A stretch of DNA of 64,000 nt from Bacteroidales bacterium (GCA_017399905.1 JAFQAR010000048.1:42224-106223); one strand, 5' to 3'. Counted from the stretch's first letter, positions 46,626 through 58,470 are shown. Numbers and translations are program-made. The notes: generated by a model from the sequence alone, not told the origin.

Positions 46626-49556
46626 TCATTTCACGACAAAATCAAGAACCTTGAGGTCTTTTTCCAATGACGAGGTTCCATAGAGAATCTGATACCTTCC
46701 GGGACGGGTAGACAATTCGTCTATTGAAGGATCGTAATATTCGAACGATTCCCCGTCCAGCTCTATTTCAGCCTTTGTCTTCTCACCAGGCTCAAGGAAA
46801 ACCTTTCTGAATCCTTTGAGTGACTTTATCGGAGCTTCAGGATAGTCAAGCGCCTTCACATATACCTGGATGGTCTCTGTTCCTGCCGTCTTACCAGTAT
46901 TTGTCACGTCAACGCTCAGTCTGACGCTTCCGTCACGTTTCATTGATTTCCTTGACAATTTACCCTTTCCTACTTCGAAATCGGTGTATGACAGTCCATG
47001 TCCGAATGCATAGTGAGGAGTTCCGCGGAAATATCTGTACGTGCGGTTTTCCATGCTGTAGTCAAGAAAGTCCGGAAGGTCATCGTTCGATCTGTAGAAT
47101 GTGACAGGAAGTTTTCCTCCAGGATTGAAGTCTCCGAAAAGAACGTCGGCAAGTGCTTCCGAGCCACCCTGTCCAGGGTACCAGGCCTGAAGAAGTGCGT
47201 CGTATTGGCCGTCTATGCTTCCGAATGCAATTGCAGAACCTGAACAGTTTACGATCACTACCGGCTTTCCTGTGGATTTCATTGCACGCACGAGCCTCTG
47301 CTGCACAACAGGGAGTTCGATGTCCGCCTTGTCACCGCCTTCTCCCTCGAGCTGAGCGGATATTCCTCCGATGACGATAATCGCATCTGCATCAGATACT
47401 TCCTTTGCAAGAGAATCGAATTCAATAAGTCTTCTCTCGCATATGTCGGCATTGAACATGGCGAAGTTTCCGTTGCCTCTCCTGTATTCCATAACGATCT
47501 CGTACTCCTTGCCATTTTCTACATTGAAACTCTTGTATTCTGCTTTTCTGCCGAATCCGAATCCTCTTCTTCTGCCTGCGCTCCTGACATCCTCGATGAT
47601 TTCGCCGTTGACCATGAATACATAACCGTTGTCGCTTGTGACTGTATATTTCATCTCACCGTCAAAATCTGCGGTGTATTTTCCTGATACCCTGACAGAT
47701 ACGTTGTCCGTGCTGATGCCTTCCGCAAAGCCCCATGCTCCGAATGTGGAGAATCTGAGTTCATTATAGTACCCTGTCCTGTCAGGCTCTCCTTCGAGGT
47801 TACGGTTGTTGAAGAACTCCACATACACACCTTTCCCATCGTTGAATTCGTGCAGATGAGGTATTGTCTCATATTCGTCTGTCAGGCCGCATGCCTTGCT
47901 GTAGAACACTTCAGTGCCCGGAACCGCTGCCTTGATTCCTTCGAGAAGTGAACGTTCATGTTCCTTCGTCGGTGTGCCTCCATAGTTGCCGTTGAGCATT
48001 CCTGTGTCGTCGGCGTTCGGACCCACTACCGCGATCTTGCGGAGGTTCTTTGACAGAGGCAGTATGCCGTCATTTTCCAGCAGGACCATGGATTCCCTGG
48101 CAGCCTGTATTGCAAGCTGATGGTTCGACTCACTGCTTATGACTTCCGGTCCGAGGTCTGCCCATGGGAGCATTTCGGCAGGATCGAACATTCCCAGCTC
48201 GAATCTTCCGTACAATGTCTTGCGGAGGTGCATGTCGAGAGTCGCCTCGTCTATCAGCCCCTTGTCGAGAGCCTCGGTCAATACCATGAACACCTTTCCA
48301 CATTCGAGGTCTGTTCCGTGCAGTACGGCATCTACAGATGCGGAAAGCGGATCCTGATGTGTTTCGTGCTGTCCTTTATTGTAGAAATTGTTGATTGCGT
48401 CGCAGTCCGTAAGGACAATTGCATCGTAGTCCCATTTCCTGCGGAGAATGTCGATCAGAAGCCTGTCGCTGGTGCAGCATGGCACACCTTCATATCTGTT
48501 GTAGGCGCACATCACCTCGCGTACGTTTCCTTTCTTCACCAAAGCCTTGAATGCAGGCAGATATGTTTCCCAGAGATCCCTCATCGATACTGATGCGTTG
48601 TAAGTATGTCTCAAAGGTTCGGGGCCGCTGTGGACTGCATAATGCTTTGCACATGCATGTGTCTTGAAGTAACGTCCGTCGTCACCCTGCATTCCCAGGA
48701 CCGTCTGTACGCCAAGTACTGCGTTCAGATATGGATCCTCTCCGCAAGTCTCCTGGCCGCGTCCCCATCTTGGGTCTCTGAATATGTTCACATTCGGACA
48801 CCAGAATGTCAGTTCCGGATTTCCCGGATAATATATGACTCCCATCGGGACGTTGAAAATGTTCCTGTCGGATCTGTTCCAGTTGGCTCTTGCCTCGTCG
48901 GAAACGGTCGAGAAGACATCATATACCATCTCGGAATTGAAGGCGGCGGCCATTCCGATAGGCTGAGGATAGACTGTATATCCGTCCTGACGTATTCCAT
49001 GGCATGCTTCGCTCCACCAGTTATATGACGGGATGCCGAGTCTGTCGATGGAAACGGACTTGTTCATCATGAGCCCTACTTTCTCTTCCGGAGTCAGAAG
49101 GGAGATGAGATTTTCTGTCCTTTCCTCAAATGAAAGCGATGTGTCGAGATACGGGTATTTCCTTTCAGAACCTTCGACAGGGTCGTTCACAACTGCTTTT
49201 ATCGACAATGCGGCAATCGTGTTGTTGTCCTGATCGAACAGTTCTACGCTCCTGTAGCATTTGCCTCTGTCTGTTTTTGGAGAATAGGCTACCATCACTT
49301 CCGCCTTTTCGCCTGGTTCCACAATGTCGTCATCATAGAATGCCGAAATACATCTGCAGCTCGGCTGGTCCTTGCTGATTCTGACCGAGGCCCTTGACCT
49401 GTTCGTAAATGTGAAGGTGTGACAGACCGTTCCGTTTTCCGGGTCGAGGGTGCCGAAGTCCCATTCGTATGAGTCGAAGACTACAGGACTTTTCTTGTCG
49501 TCGCTGTAGGCGGCGACGCAGATCAGGATGCTGAGTGTCAATAGGATTCTTTTCAT
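46626..49556 (-). CDS. GH3 beta-xylosidase-like enzyme with N-terminal DUF1573 domain and PA14 insert
   Basis: A 976-residue secreted protein. Its signal peptide is followed by a DUF1573 domain at residues ~25-115 ('WDFGTLDPENGTVCHTFTFTN', read in part, and 'PGEKAEVMVAYSPKTDRGK'). Next comes the GH3 barrel with nucleophile Asp in 'IVLTDCDAINNF', the GH3 C-terminal sandwich interrupted by a PA14-like domain (about 'TGYYNELRF' to 'NADICERRL'), and an Fn3-like domain. The barrel resembles xylosidase/arabinofuranosidase GH3s ('PNVNIFRDPRWGRGQETCGEDPYL' family block). DUF1573 at the front of a GH3 is unusual. I start at 49556, which gives a good signal peptide. Confidence 0.88.
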   Translation of the reverse strand: MKRILLTLSILICVAAYSDDKKSPVVFDSYEWDFGTLDPENGTVCHTFTFTNRSRASVRISKDQPSCRCISAFYDDDIVEPGEKAEVMVAYSPKTDRGKCYRSVELFDQDNNTIAALSIKAVVNDPVEGSERKYPYLDTSLSFEERTENLISLLTPEEKVGLMMNKSVSIDRLGIPSYNWWSEACHGIRQDGYTVYPQPIGMAAAFNSEMVYDVFSTVSDEARANWNRSDRNIFNVPMGVIYYPGNPELTFWCPNVNIFRDPRWGRGQETCGEDPYLNAVLGVQTVLGMQGDDGRYFKTHACAKHYAVHSGPEPLRHTYNASVSMRDLWETYLPAFKALVKKGNVREVMCAYNRYEGVPCCTSDRLLIDILRRKWDYDAIVLTDCDAINNFYNKGQHETHQDPLSASVDAVLHGTDLECGKVFMVLTEALDKGLIDEATLDMHLRKTLYGRFELGMFDPAEMLPWADLGPEVISSESNHQLAIQAARESMVLLENDGILPLSKNLRKIAVVGPNADDTGMLNGNYGGTPTKEHERSLLEGIKAAVPGTEVFYSKACGLTDEYETIPHLHEFNDGKGVYVEFFNNRNLEGEPDRTGYYNELRFSTFGAWGFAEGISTDNVSVRVSGKYTADFDGEMKYTVTSDNGYVFMVNGEIIEDVRSAGRRRGFGFGRKAEYKSFNVENGKEYEIVMEYRRGNGNFAMFNADICERRLIEFDSLAKEVSDADAIIVIGGISAQLEGEGGDKADIELPVVQQRLVRAMKSTGKPVVIVNCSGSAIAFGSIDGQYDALLQAWYPGQGGSEALADVLFGDFNPGGKLPVTFYRSNDDLPDFLDYSMENRTYRYFRGTPHYAFGHGLSYTDFEVGKGKLSRKSMKRDGSVRLSVDVTNTGKTAGTETIQVYVKALDYPEAPIKSLKGFRKVFLEPGEKTKAEIELDGESFEYYDPSIDELSTRPGRYQILYGTSSLEKDLKVLDFVVK

Positions 49557-49578
49557 ATCTCTTGTGATTTGGATATTG

Positions 49579-49586
49579 TAAAGATA
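49579..49586 (-). promoter_or_regulatory. Weak -7 candidate for the GH3 gene
   Basis: Minus strand TATCTTTA, one mismatch from TAnnTTTG, 22 bp before the start at 49556. The 139-bp gap to GH127 holds nothing else I can identify, and the two genes may also be read together. Confidence 0.3.
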
Positions 49587-49695
49587 ACTTATCCGCATTG
49601 ATTTTCATCCTACCGGAAATTCCTTAGGATGCAGATAGACGTCTTTTTGATAGTTTTTGGTTTGTTTCTTATATTGTACCTGTCTGCCTGGATGA

Positions 49696-51615
49696 TCATC
49701 TTCTTTTCCATTCCTGTTCCGAAACAACTTTCCAGTACACCATATATCTGCACTCGTGCACTCTGCTGAATGGAACCAGCGTCATTCCGTTGAATTTTTC
49801 AGGAGCAAGACCCTCCATCTTGAACGTAAGTGACTTTCCTTCTACCTTGCTTATGTTCTCAAGCACTTTTTCCGGACTGCCTATGATTACCGGCATGTCA
49901 TCGAGACCGATCTTTCTTCCAGCTGCAATGTGTCCGTTTCTGCTGTCATCGGCATACATTCCGAGCATGTCCTCCTTTCCAGTTTCCGCTGCGAGCACGA
50001 CCGGTCCGTACATGAACGACCAGTTTGAAGATTTGTCAGGAAGAGATACGGCTCTGAGTGACATCGGAAGCCTTACATCAATCCTGTCACCTTTCCTCCA
50101 TTTCCTGGTTATTCCGAAATAGCCGTTCTTCATATTTCCTTCTGTCTGTTCTCCATTTATTGCGATTTCCGCCTTTCCTTCCGTCCATTCCGGTATCCTT
50201 ATGCGTATTGTGAATTCGGCGTTCCTTCCCGGATTTACAGTGATCGTCGTGACCTCTTCATCTGGAAAACGGTTTTTCTGTTCGATTACGGTCTTTCCCC
50301 AGTTCAGAACGGAAGGAATGAAGAGATTTACGTAAAGGATGTCGCTGCCGGAGTGCGAGTAGATCATTTCTCCATATTTCGCATGATTTTCCATTCCGGA
50401 ACCAACGCAGCACCAGAAACTGGTCTGTGGCTGAGAGTATACTCTGTAGTGGCCGGAACGCATAGGCGTGAAATATACGAATCCTCCCTGGACCGGATTG
50501 ACAGAGGAAAGGATATGGTTGTAGAGAGCTCTTTCATAATAATCCATATATCTCGAGTCGCCGCTTGTCTCAAAGAGCATCTTCGTGAGTCTCAGCATGT
50601 TGTATGTGTTGCAAGTCTCAGGGCCCTGTTCGCTTTCAAGCATGCTTGAGAAATCGTCGGAAGGATGGAAATGTTCGCAGACGCTGTTGCCTCCGATGGT
50701 TATGCTTCTGTTTTCAACCACCGTTTCCCAGAAGAAACCTGCAGCTTTGTTCCATTCCTGATTTCCTTCGATGTCAGCTATCCTCTTATAACCGATCACC
50801 TTGGGGATCTGAGTGTTTGCATGCATTCCGGTAAGGCAGTCCTTTCCTTCGAGAAGAGGATCGAGCACTTTTCTGTGTGAGAATCTTTTTGCAAGTTCGA
50901 GATATCTCATGTCTCCGCTGATTTGAGCTGCGTCTGCAAATACCTCGTTCAGCCCTCCATGTTCACTGTTCAGCATTTGCTGTATCTGTGCGTCTGTGAG
51001 ACCTTCCGTAAGCTTATACATCCATTCGGTGAGACCGATGAACATTTCGCCCGCATCCTTGCTTTCATAAACCAGATATGCATCCCTCAATCCTGCATAT
51101 ATCTTATGTATGTTGTAGAGCGGGACCCATCTGTTGTTGAGACCGAAAGATTCTGCCCTGATGTCTCCCTCTGAGATTTCCTTCCATATCTGCTTTCCTT
51201 CAGGAACGCCGCTGATATATCCGTTCCCATCCGCATCAGCACATCTCTTCAGTTCGGAGATGAAATAATCGAGTCGTCTTTTGATTTCATCGTTTCCCGT
51301 TGAGGCATACATGTAGCTCAATGCTGAGAGATAATGACCGCCGACGTGTCCGTCAAGTCCTGTGTTTTCCCAGTTCGTATAGTTGTCCACCTTCGGGGTA
51401 AGACCAGCTTCCTTAAGATATGGGGCAAGAAGCCTGTCCGGATCAATTCCGAGTATGTATCTCATGTCCATTTCCTGGGCATGCCTGAAATCGCTGTCAA
51501 GCAGCCTTATGTCTGATAAGTTGAAACTTTGGATCTGTTCCGAAACCTGTTCTGACCTTGTACAGGAGGTCATTACTGATACGGTCAGGAGAAGTAAAGT
51601 GCATAGTTGTTTCAT
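49696..51615 (-). CDS. GH127 beta-L-arabinofuranosidase family lipoprotein
   Basis: A 639-residue protein of GH127 (formerly DUF1680), a family of cysteine glycosidases that release beta-L-arabinofuranose. The zinc/nucleophile residues match HypBA1: Glu333 and Cys335 in 'GPETCNTYNM', and Cys402-Cys403 in 'SFWCCVGSGMEN', aligned to Glu338, Cys340, Cys417, Cys418. A lipobox at Cys18 ('SVMTSC') makes it a lipoprotein. A C-terminal beta-sandwich follows the (alpha/alpha)6 barrel. It is read from a TAAATTTG box at 51654, back to back with the FKBP-GH5 side of the cluster. Confidence 0.93.
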   Translation of the reverse strand: MKQLCTLLLLTVSVMTSCTRSEQVSEQIQSFNLSDIRLLDSDFRHAQEMDMRYILGIDPDRLLAPYLKEAGLTPKVDNYTNWENTGLDGHVGGHYLSALSYMYASTGNDEIKRRLDYFISELKRCADADGNGYISGVPEGKQIWKEISEGDIRAESFGLNNRWVPLYNIHKIYAGLRDAYLVYESKDAGEMFIGLTEWMYKLTEGLTDAQIQQMLNSEHGGLNEVFADAAQISGDMRYLELAKRFSHRKVLDPLLEGKDCLTGMHANTQIPKVIGYKRIADIEGNQEWNKAAGFFWETVVENRSITIGGNSVCEHFHPSDDFSSMLESEQGPETCNTYNMLRLTKMLFETSGDSRYMDYYERALYNHILSSVNPVQGGFVYFTPMRSGHYRVYSQPQTSFWCCVGSGMENHAKYGEMIYSHSGSDILYVNLFIPSVLNWGKTVIEQKNRFPDEEVTTITVNPGRNAEFTIRIRIPEWTEGKAEIAINGEQTEGNMKNGYFGITRKWRKGDRIDVRLPMSLRAVSLPDKSSNWSFMYGPVVLAAETGKEDMLGMYADDSRNGHIAAGRKIGLDDMPVIIGSPEKVLENISKVEGKSLTFKMEGLAPEKFNGMTLVPFSRVHECRYMVYWKVVSEQEWKRR

Positions 51616-51646
51616 ATAAATCGGTCATTTAGTTTCAGAATATTCG

Positions 51647-51654
51647 CAAATTTA
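51647..51654 (-). promoter_or_regulatory. Predicted -7 box for GH127
   Basis: Minus strand TAAATTTG, 31 bp before the start at 51615, 12 bp away from the divergent plus-strand box. Confidence 0.55.
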
Positions 51655-51666
51655 AATAAAAACAGA

Positions 51667-51674
51667 TAAATTTG
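51667..51674 (+). promoter_or_regulatory. Predicted -7 box for FKBP-GH5
   Basis: TAAATTTG followed after one base by ATG (51676). Transcription should begin inside that reading frame, so the next ATG at 51694 is the more likely start. A TTCG lies 20 bp upstream (51643-51646) in the -33 position. Confidence 0.55.
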
Positions 51675-51675
51675 T

Positions 51676-52092
51676 ATGAATCAATGTCATCCTATGCCGC
51701 AGATAGATAATTCCTATAAATTGAGGAACCAGGAATTCCTTCAGGAGTATGCTCAGAGACCAGGGGTAAAGATCATGTTCAACGGAGTCATGTACCGCGT
51801 GATCACTAAAGGAAATGGCCCCAAGCCCTCTCCTAAAAGCTTTGTATCTGTTCATTATTCTGGCCGCCTCATCAACGGCAAGGTGTTTGACCAGACCCAG
51901 AAGGGACGTCCGGCTACCTTCCGCCTCAATGAGCTTATCACAGGATGGATAACAGCCATGAGGGAAATGCCTGCCGGATCACGCTGGGAAGTCGTCATAC
52001 CCTATAATCTCGGTTACGGCTCAAGACCTTGCGGAGTGATAAAGCCGTTCTCGACATTGATATTTGACATTACGCTGATAGATGTCCACTGA
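51676..52092 (+). CDS. FKBP-type peptidyl-prolyl isomerase
   Basis: A compact single-domain FKBP of 138 residues (132 from the ATG at 51694). Family features are 'VSVHYSGRLINGKVFDQT', 'PATFRLNELITGWITAMREMPAGSRWEVVIPYNLGYGS' (read in parts) and the closing 'STLIFDITLIDVH'. It has no signal peptide when read from either start. It lies 31 bp upstream of the GH5 lipoprotein in the glycan cluster and may be co-expressed with it; whether it helps fold secreted hydrolases is speculation, since it appears cytoplasmic. Confidence 0.88.
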   Translation: MNQCHPMPQIDNSYKLRNQEFLQEYAQRPGVKIMFNGVMYRVITKGNGPKPSPKSFVSVHYSGRLINGKVFDQTQKGRPATFRLNELITGWITAMREMPAGSRWEVVIPYNLGYGSRPCGVIKPFSTLIFDITLIDVH

Positions 52093-52123
52093 TTTACTGA
52101 CTATGAATACTGTTATCGTAAAC

Positions 52124-53704
52124 ATGAAATCATTGCTGGCAGCCTGCATTGTAATCTTCTGTACTGCCTGTAAGCCCGAAGCGAAGCCTGTAGATCCTTC
52201 TGAGCCCGATCCTTCATTGCCTGAAGGCGAGGTCCCGGTTTTTGAATCGTCATATGAAGCCGTGAAGAATATGGGCGTCGGCTGGAATCTGGGCAATACC
52301 TTCGATACCAATCTCGGTGAGGGTTATGATGGAACTGACTGGGAATTCTGGGAGACCGGATGGGGACAGGCCGTGACTACACAGGCGCTCATGAAAATGA
52401 TGAAGGATGCCGGTTTTGGTGCCATCAGAGTACCTGTGACATGGGGCTGGCATACCGATGCTTCCGGCAAAGTCTATGATGAGTGGATGAGTCGTGTGAA
52501 TGAGGTTGTGGATTATGTCCTGAATACCGGCATGTACTGCATAATCAATGTTCATCACGATACAGGCGCTGACGATAATGCATGGCTCAGGGCAGACCCT
52601 GAGGTGTATAAGGCGCAGAAGGAAAGGTATGAATATCTTTGGAAGCAGATAGCTGAAAGATTCAGGGATTATGACCATAAGCTGCTTTTCGAAAGCTATA
52701 ATGAAATGCTTGATTCCCGGTCATCATGGTGTTTTGCATCATTCAATGACGGCTATGATGCCGCGTATGCTTCAGCTGCATATGAGGCGATAAACAATTA
52801 TGCGCAGAGCTTTGTGACGACCGTCCGTTCGACAGGTGGAAACAATCTTGCCAGAAACCTTGTTGTCAACACTTACGGAGCCTGCAACGGTGCAGGGGAC
52901 TGGAATCCGCATCTTCAGGATCCTCTCAAGGAGATGAAGATGCCTGAAGATGTTGTCGAGGACCATATAATCTTCCAGGTACATGCATATCCCCTCATCG
53001 ATGACATGGCTGCAATGAGGAGAGAAGTGGATAACATGTATGCCGATCTTGACCGCTATCTTGTCTCCAAAGGTGGACCGGTCATTATCGGAGAGTGGGG
53101 CACTTTCAGCGAGAATCCACCTTTGGCTTCAAGGCTCGAATTTGCCGGTTACTTCATCAATAAGGCCAAGGAACATGAAATGGGTACCTTCTATTGGATG
53201 GGGCTTTCAGACGGAGTTGCCAGGGCTTTCCCGGCCTTCAGCGAACCTGAGGTTGCCGAGGCTATCGTGAAGGCATATCATGGAGATTCCTTCGTACCTG
53301 ATATCCCTGTAACCGATGACTACAGCTATTCCTATAAGGTGACATACAGACAGCAGTGGTCGGAACTCAACCTTTGTGGCCATACCATCAGTCTGGATGA
53401 TTATTCCGGTGTGAGTTTCGAACTTGACAAGACTCCCGCTTCAGGAGTGTTGAGTGTCAAGGTGTATGGTGAAGCGGACGGTGCCGAACAGTATACCGGA
53501 TTTTCGGCCGCACAGGCCAAGGTGATGTTCGACCGCTCCATACTGGGACCAAAGGCAAACCGTGTCACATTGCAGTATTGCCATACCCAGCCTTATACGA
53601 TCACTGTCAGGAAGGCTTTTCTGATCCGTAATGACGGTACCTTGGAGAAGGTTGATGTCTCTCCGTTCTGGGGATGCGATGTCGAGCTGGTGATGATACA
53701 GTAG
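52124..53704 (+). CDS. GH5 endo-glycanase lipoprotein (GH5_4-like) with C-terminal beta domain
   Basis: A 526-residue lipoprotein (lipobox to Cys16, 'IFCTAC'). A short Pro/Glu linker leads into a GH5 barrel with 'GVGWNLGNTFD' (subfamily 4 hallmark), the acid/base Glu194 in 'FESYNEML' and the nucleophile Glu324 in 'IIGEWGTF'. The NEP triad of most GH5 enzymes reads NEM here. Residues ~400-526 form a beta-rich domain of unknown class, possibly carbohydrate-binding. The ATG at 52124 is preferred because it starts the lipoprotein signal. GH5_4 enzymes act on beta-1,4-glucan, xyloglucan or xylan; a cell-wall role is likely. Confidence 0.9.
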   Translation: MKSLLAACIVIFCTACKPEAKPVDPSEPDPSLPEGEVPVFESSYEAVKNMGVGWNLGNTFDTNLGEGYDGTDWEFWETGWGQAVTTQALMKMMKDAGFGAIRVPVTWGWHTDASGKVYDEWMSRVNEVVDYVLNTGMYCIINVHHDTGADDNAWLRADPEVYKAQKERYEYLWKQIAERFRDYDHKLLFESYNEMLDSRSSWCFASFNDGYDAAYASAAYEAINNYAQSFVTTVRSTGGNNLARNLVVNTYGACNGAGDWNPHLQDPLKEMKMPEDVVEDHIIFQVHAYPLIDDMAAMRREVDNMYADLDRYLVSKGGPVIIGEWGTFSENPPLASRLEFAGYFINKAKEHEMGTFYWMGLSDGVARAFPAFSEPEVAEAIVKAYHGDSFVPDIPVTDDYSYSYKVTYRQQWSELNLCGHTISLDDYSGVSFELDKTPASGVLSVKVYGEADGAEQYTGFSAAQAKVMFDRSILGPKANRVTLQYCHTQPYTITVRKAFLIRNDGTLEKVDVSPFWGCDVELVMIQ

Positions 53705-56020
<2,316 letters not shown>

Positions 56021-56042
56021 TATTGCGGAAATATGATTTTCT

Positions 56043-56083
56043 GCCGGTATGACTCGTGAGTGTGGGTTATACCGGCTATTTTT
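56043..56083 (+). terminator. Terminator after GH10-CE1
   Basis: GCCGGTAT (56043-56050) and ATACCGGC (56069-56076) are perfectly complementary with an 18-nt loop, followed by TATTTTT. It lies 22 bp after the stop codon. Confidence 0.78.
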
Positions 56084-56085
56084 AT

Positions 56086-56093
56086 TATATTCG
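56086..56093 (+). promoter_or_regulatory. Predicted -7 box for the SASA esterase
   Basis: TATATTCG, one mismatch from TAnnTTTG, just behind the GH10-CE1 terminator and 28 bp before the ATG at 56122. Confidence 0.4.
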
Positions 56094-56121
56094 CTGTGTA
56101 AATGATAAACGATTCATCACA

Positions 56122-57996
56122 ATGAAAAGATTCCCTCTCCGGCTGTTAATCTTCATGATGCTTATGTCTTTTCCTGCATCACTTGTCGCCGGTAATATAC
56201 GTCTTCCCAAACTTATAAGCGACTGTATGGTATTGCAGCGTGATGTGGACCTTGATATCTGGGGCTGGGCGGATCCCGGCACCATGATTACGGTACGCTT
56301 CAATGGTTCGTATTATGAAACGGAGACGGGAAATGACGGTGAGTGGATGGTGACTCTGCCTCCTCAGCCGGCAGGCGGACCCTATCTTCTTGAAGTCAAC
56401 GAGATTGTCATCAGGGATGTTCTTGTCGGTGATGTATGGCTTTGTTCCGGTCAGTCCAATCAGGAGACACCGATCCATCGTCTGACTGAGCGGTTTCCCG
56501 AAATCAATGTCTCAAACAACCATATGATCCGCCATTACAAGGTGCCGACCCAGGATGTGAAGGAAGAACCTTGTGATGAGATAGCCGGAAATGCCGTTTG
56601 GTATTCCGGGGTTGCATCTGAAGTCATGAACTGGACGGCTCTTGCATATTTCTATGCTCAGGAGGCTTATTCCAGGACTGGCGTCCCTCAGGGAATGTTG
56701 GTGTCAAGTCTCGGCGGTTCTGCAATCGAGAGTTGGGTCAGTCAGGATCATCTGAAGGAATTTCCTCATCTGCTTCTAGACAGGGAAGCCTTGCTCGGAA
56801 TGGAACATGCTGCAATAGACAAAGGTGAAGGCAGATGGAACCTTCCGGAATTGGATGATTCCGACTGGAAGACGATGACGATGCCGGGTACATGGCGCGA
56901 AAACGGACTTGAGGTCAAGGGCACGGTATGGATGAGGAAGGAGTTCGATGTGCCTGCCTCGATGGCCGGAAGGCATGCAAGGTTGTCGATGGGCACGCTT
57001 GTCCATAATGACAGAGTCTATGTGAACGGAGTTTTCGTAGGCAGTACCGGGTATGAATATCCTCCTCGCAGATACAATATACCGGCCGGTGTCCTTCGTG
57101 AAGGACGTAATGTTATCGCTGTACGTCTGAATGCACCTCAGGGAAACGGTGAATTCGTAAAGGACAAACCATACAGGATTGTAGGTGATGCTGCGGAAAT
57201 TGACCTGACCGGTATATGGAAATACAAGGTCGGACAGGATATGGATGAAATCCGTAAGTATGAGTCGAGGCTCAGTAACCGTAATCATGTCGGATCCGGA
57301 CTTTACAATGGCATGATACATCCTCTTCGACACTATAAGGTAAGGGCGGCAATATGGTATCAGGGAGAAAGCAATGCCGGCAGGGCGCATGAATACGGAC
57401 AGCTCATGTCGGGCCTCATCGATGGATGGCGGGAACTTTGGGGACGTCCGGAAATGCCATTCCTTCTTGTACAGCTTCCTAATTTCATGCAGAAACATGA
57501 TCAGCCTACAGACAGCGGCTGGGCAAGAATCCGTGAGGCTCAGCTGAATACATTCATGACTGTACCAAATACTGCACTTGCGGTAACCTATGATTCGGGA
57601 GAGTGGAATGATATCCATCCACTTGACAAGAAGACAGTGGCACAGAGACTTTTCCTTTGCGCAAGGAAACTCGTATATGGTGAGAAGGTCACTTCTTCCG
57701 GTCCGGTCTACAAGTCTATGCGGGTCGAAGGAGATAAGGTCATAATATCATTCACCGAAACAGGAAAGGGTCTTGCTGTCCGCGGCGATAAGCTCAAGCA
57801 TTTCGCAATTGCAGGGGAGGACCGCAGATTCATATGGGCAGATGCCGTCATCAAAGGCAATACGGTGATTGTCAGCAGCAGTGAAGTCAGGAATCCTGTA
57901 GCCGTCCGCTATGCATGGAGCGATAATCCGGAGGATGCCAACCTTTGTAACAAGGAAGGCCTGCTCGCATCGCCTTTCAGAACAGACAATTGGTAG
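56122..57996 (+). CDS. Sialate O-acetylesterase (SASA)-family carbohydrate esterase
   Basis: A 624-residue secreted protein with a signal peptide ending near 'SLVAG'. The SGNH-type serine is in 'VWLCSGQSNQE' (about residue 112) and block III/V segments are 'AAIWYQGESNAGRAHEYGQL' and 'NDIHPLDKKTVAQRL' (His). A jelly-roll domain resembling GH2 sugar-binding ('WMRKEFDVPASMAGRHARL') is inserted between the two halves, as is common in this family. In a xylan cluster it most likely removes acetyl groups from xylan, though the family name comes from sialic acid. Start at 56122 gives the signal peptide. Confidence 0.9.
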   Translation: MKRFPLRLLIFMMLMSFPASLVAGNIRLPKLISDCMVLQRDVDLDIWGWADPGTMITVRFNGSYYETETGNDGEWMVTLPPQPAGGPYLLEVNEIVIRDVLVGDVWLCSGQSNQETPIHRLTERFPEINVSNNHMIRHYKVPTQDVKEEPCDEIAGNAVWYSGVASEVMNWTALAYFYAQEAYSRTGVPQGMLVSSLGGSAIESWVSQDHLKEFPHLLLDREALLGMEHAAIDKGEGRWNLPELDDSDWKTMTMPGTWRENGLEVKGTVWMRKEFDVPASMAGRHARLSMGTLVHNDRVYVNGVFVGSTGYEYPPRRYNIPAGVLREGRNVIAVRLNAPQGNGEFVKDKPYRIVGDAAEIDLTGIWKYKVGQDMDEIRKYESRLSNRNHVGSGLYNGMIHPLRHYKVRAAIWYQGESNAGRAHEYGQLMSGLIDGWRELWGRPEMPFLLVQLPNFMQKHDQPTDSGWARIREAQLNTFMTVPNTALAVTYDSGEWNDIHPLDKKTVAQRLFLCARKLVYGEKVTSSGPVYKSMRVEGDKVIISFTETGKGLAVRGDKLKHFAIAGEDRRFIWADAVIKGNTVIVSSSEVRNPVAVRYAWSDNPEDANLCNKEGLLASPFRTDNW

Positions 57997-58005
57997 CTTT
58001 ACAGA

Positions 58006-58470
58006 TTATTTTACAGACAGATACTCTTCTGTGAAATCCATCAATGATTCCAGTTCCTCATTGCTGCCGGCTGAGACAAGGACCGTAAGAAGGTTTGTCT
58101 TTTCTCCTGACTTGATGTCGATGCAGAAGAAAAAGCAAGGCAGACCGTCATCTGTCCAGACATTGAATCCATATGCCTTGTAATCCTGGAATCCGAAGCA
58201 GATTATAGGCTCTTCATTTACGGCCATATCTTCCTCTTCCATTACTTCTTCAAAAGTTCCGCATGCTTCCGTATATGCGTCGGAGCCTTCCGGCATAGGG
58301 CCATAGCTTATATCGATGCTTCTTACATCTGTGCCGTCAGCACTTACCGAGATGCTGTATGACTTCTGTCCGTCCTCCTCGATCAGTTCTTCGGTCTCTG
58401 CGTTCCATATTTCAGGAATCTGTATCGTCACGCCACCGAAATATATCTGTCTTAGTACAATCTTGTTCAT
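58006..58470 (-). CDS. Hypothetical acidic cytoplasmic protein
   Basis: A 154-residue acidic protein without signal peptide or membrane segment. It has alternating beta strands ('SYSISVSADGTDVRSIDISYG'), a central acidic helix ('FEEVMEEEDMAVNEEP') and an aromatic strand block ('GFNVWTDDGLPCFFFCIDI'). The layout resembles small Bacteroides proteins of the DUF3805 kind, but I am not certain of that match. It converges on the esterase gene with a 9-bp gap and sits 14 bp downstream of the DUF4380 gene, probably in one unit. Confidence 0.7.
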   Translation of the reverse strand: MNKIVLRQIYFGGVTIQIPEIWNAETEELIEEDGQKSYSISVSADGTDVRSIDISYGPMPEGSDAYTEACGTFEEVMEEEDMAVNEEPIICFGFQDYKAYGFNVWTDDGLPCFFFCIDIKSGEKTNLLTVLVSAGSNEELESLMDFTEEYLSVK

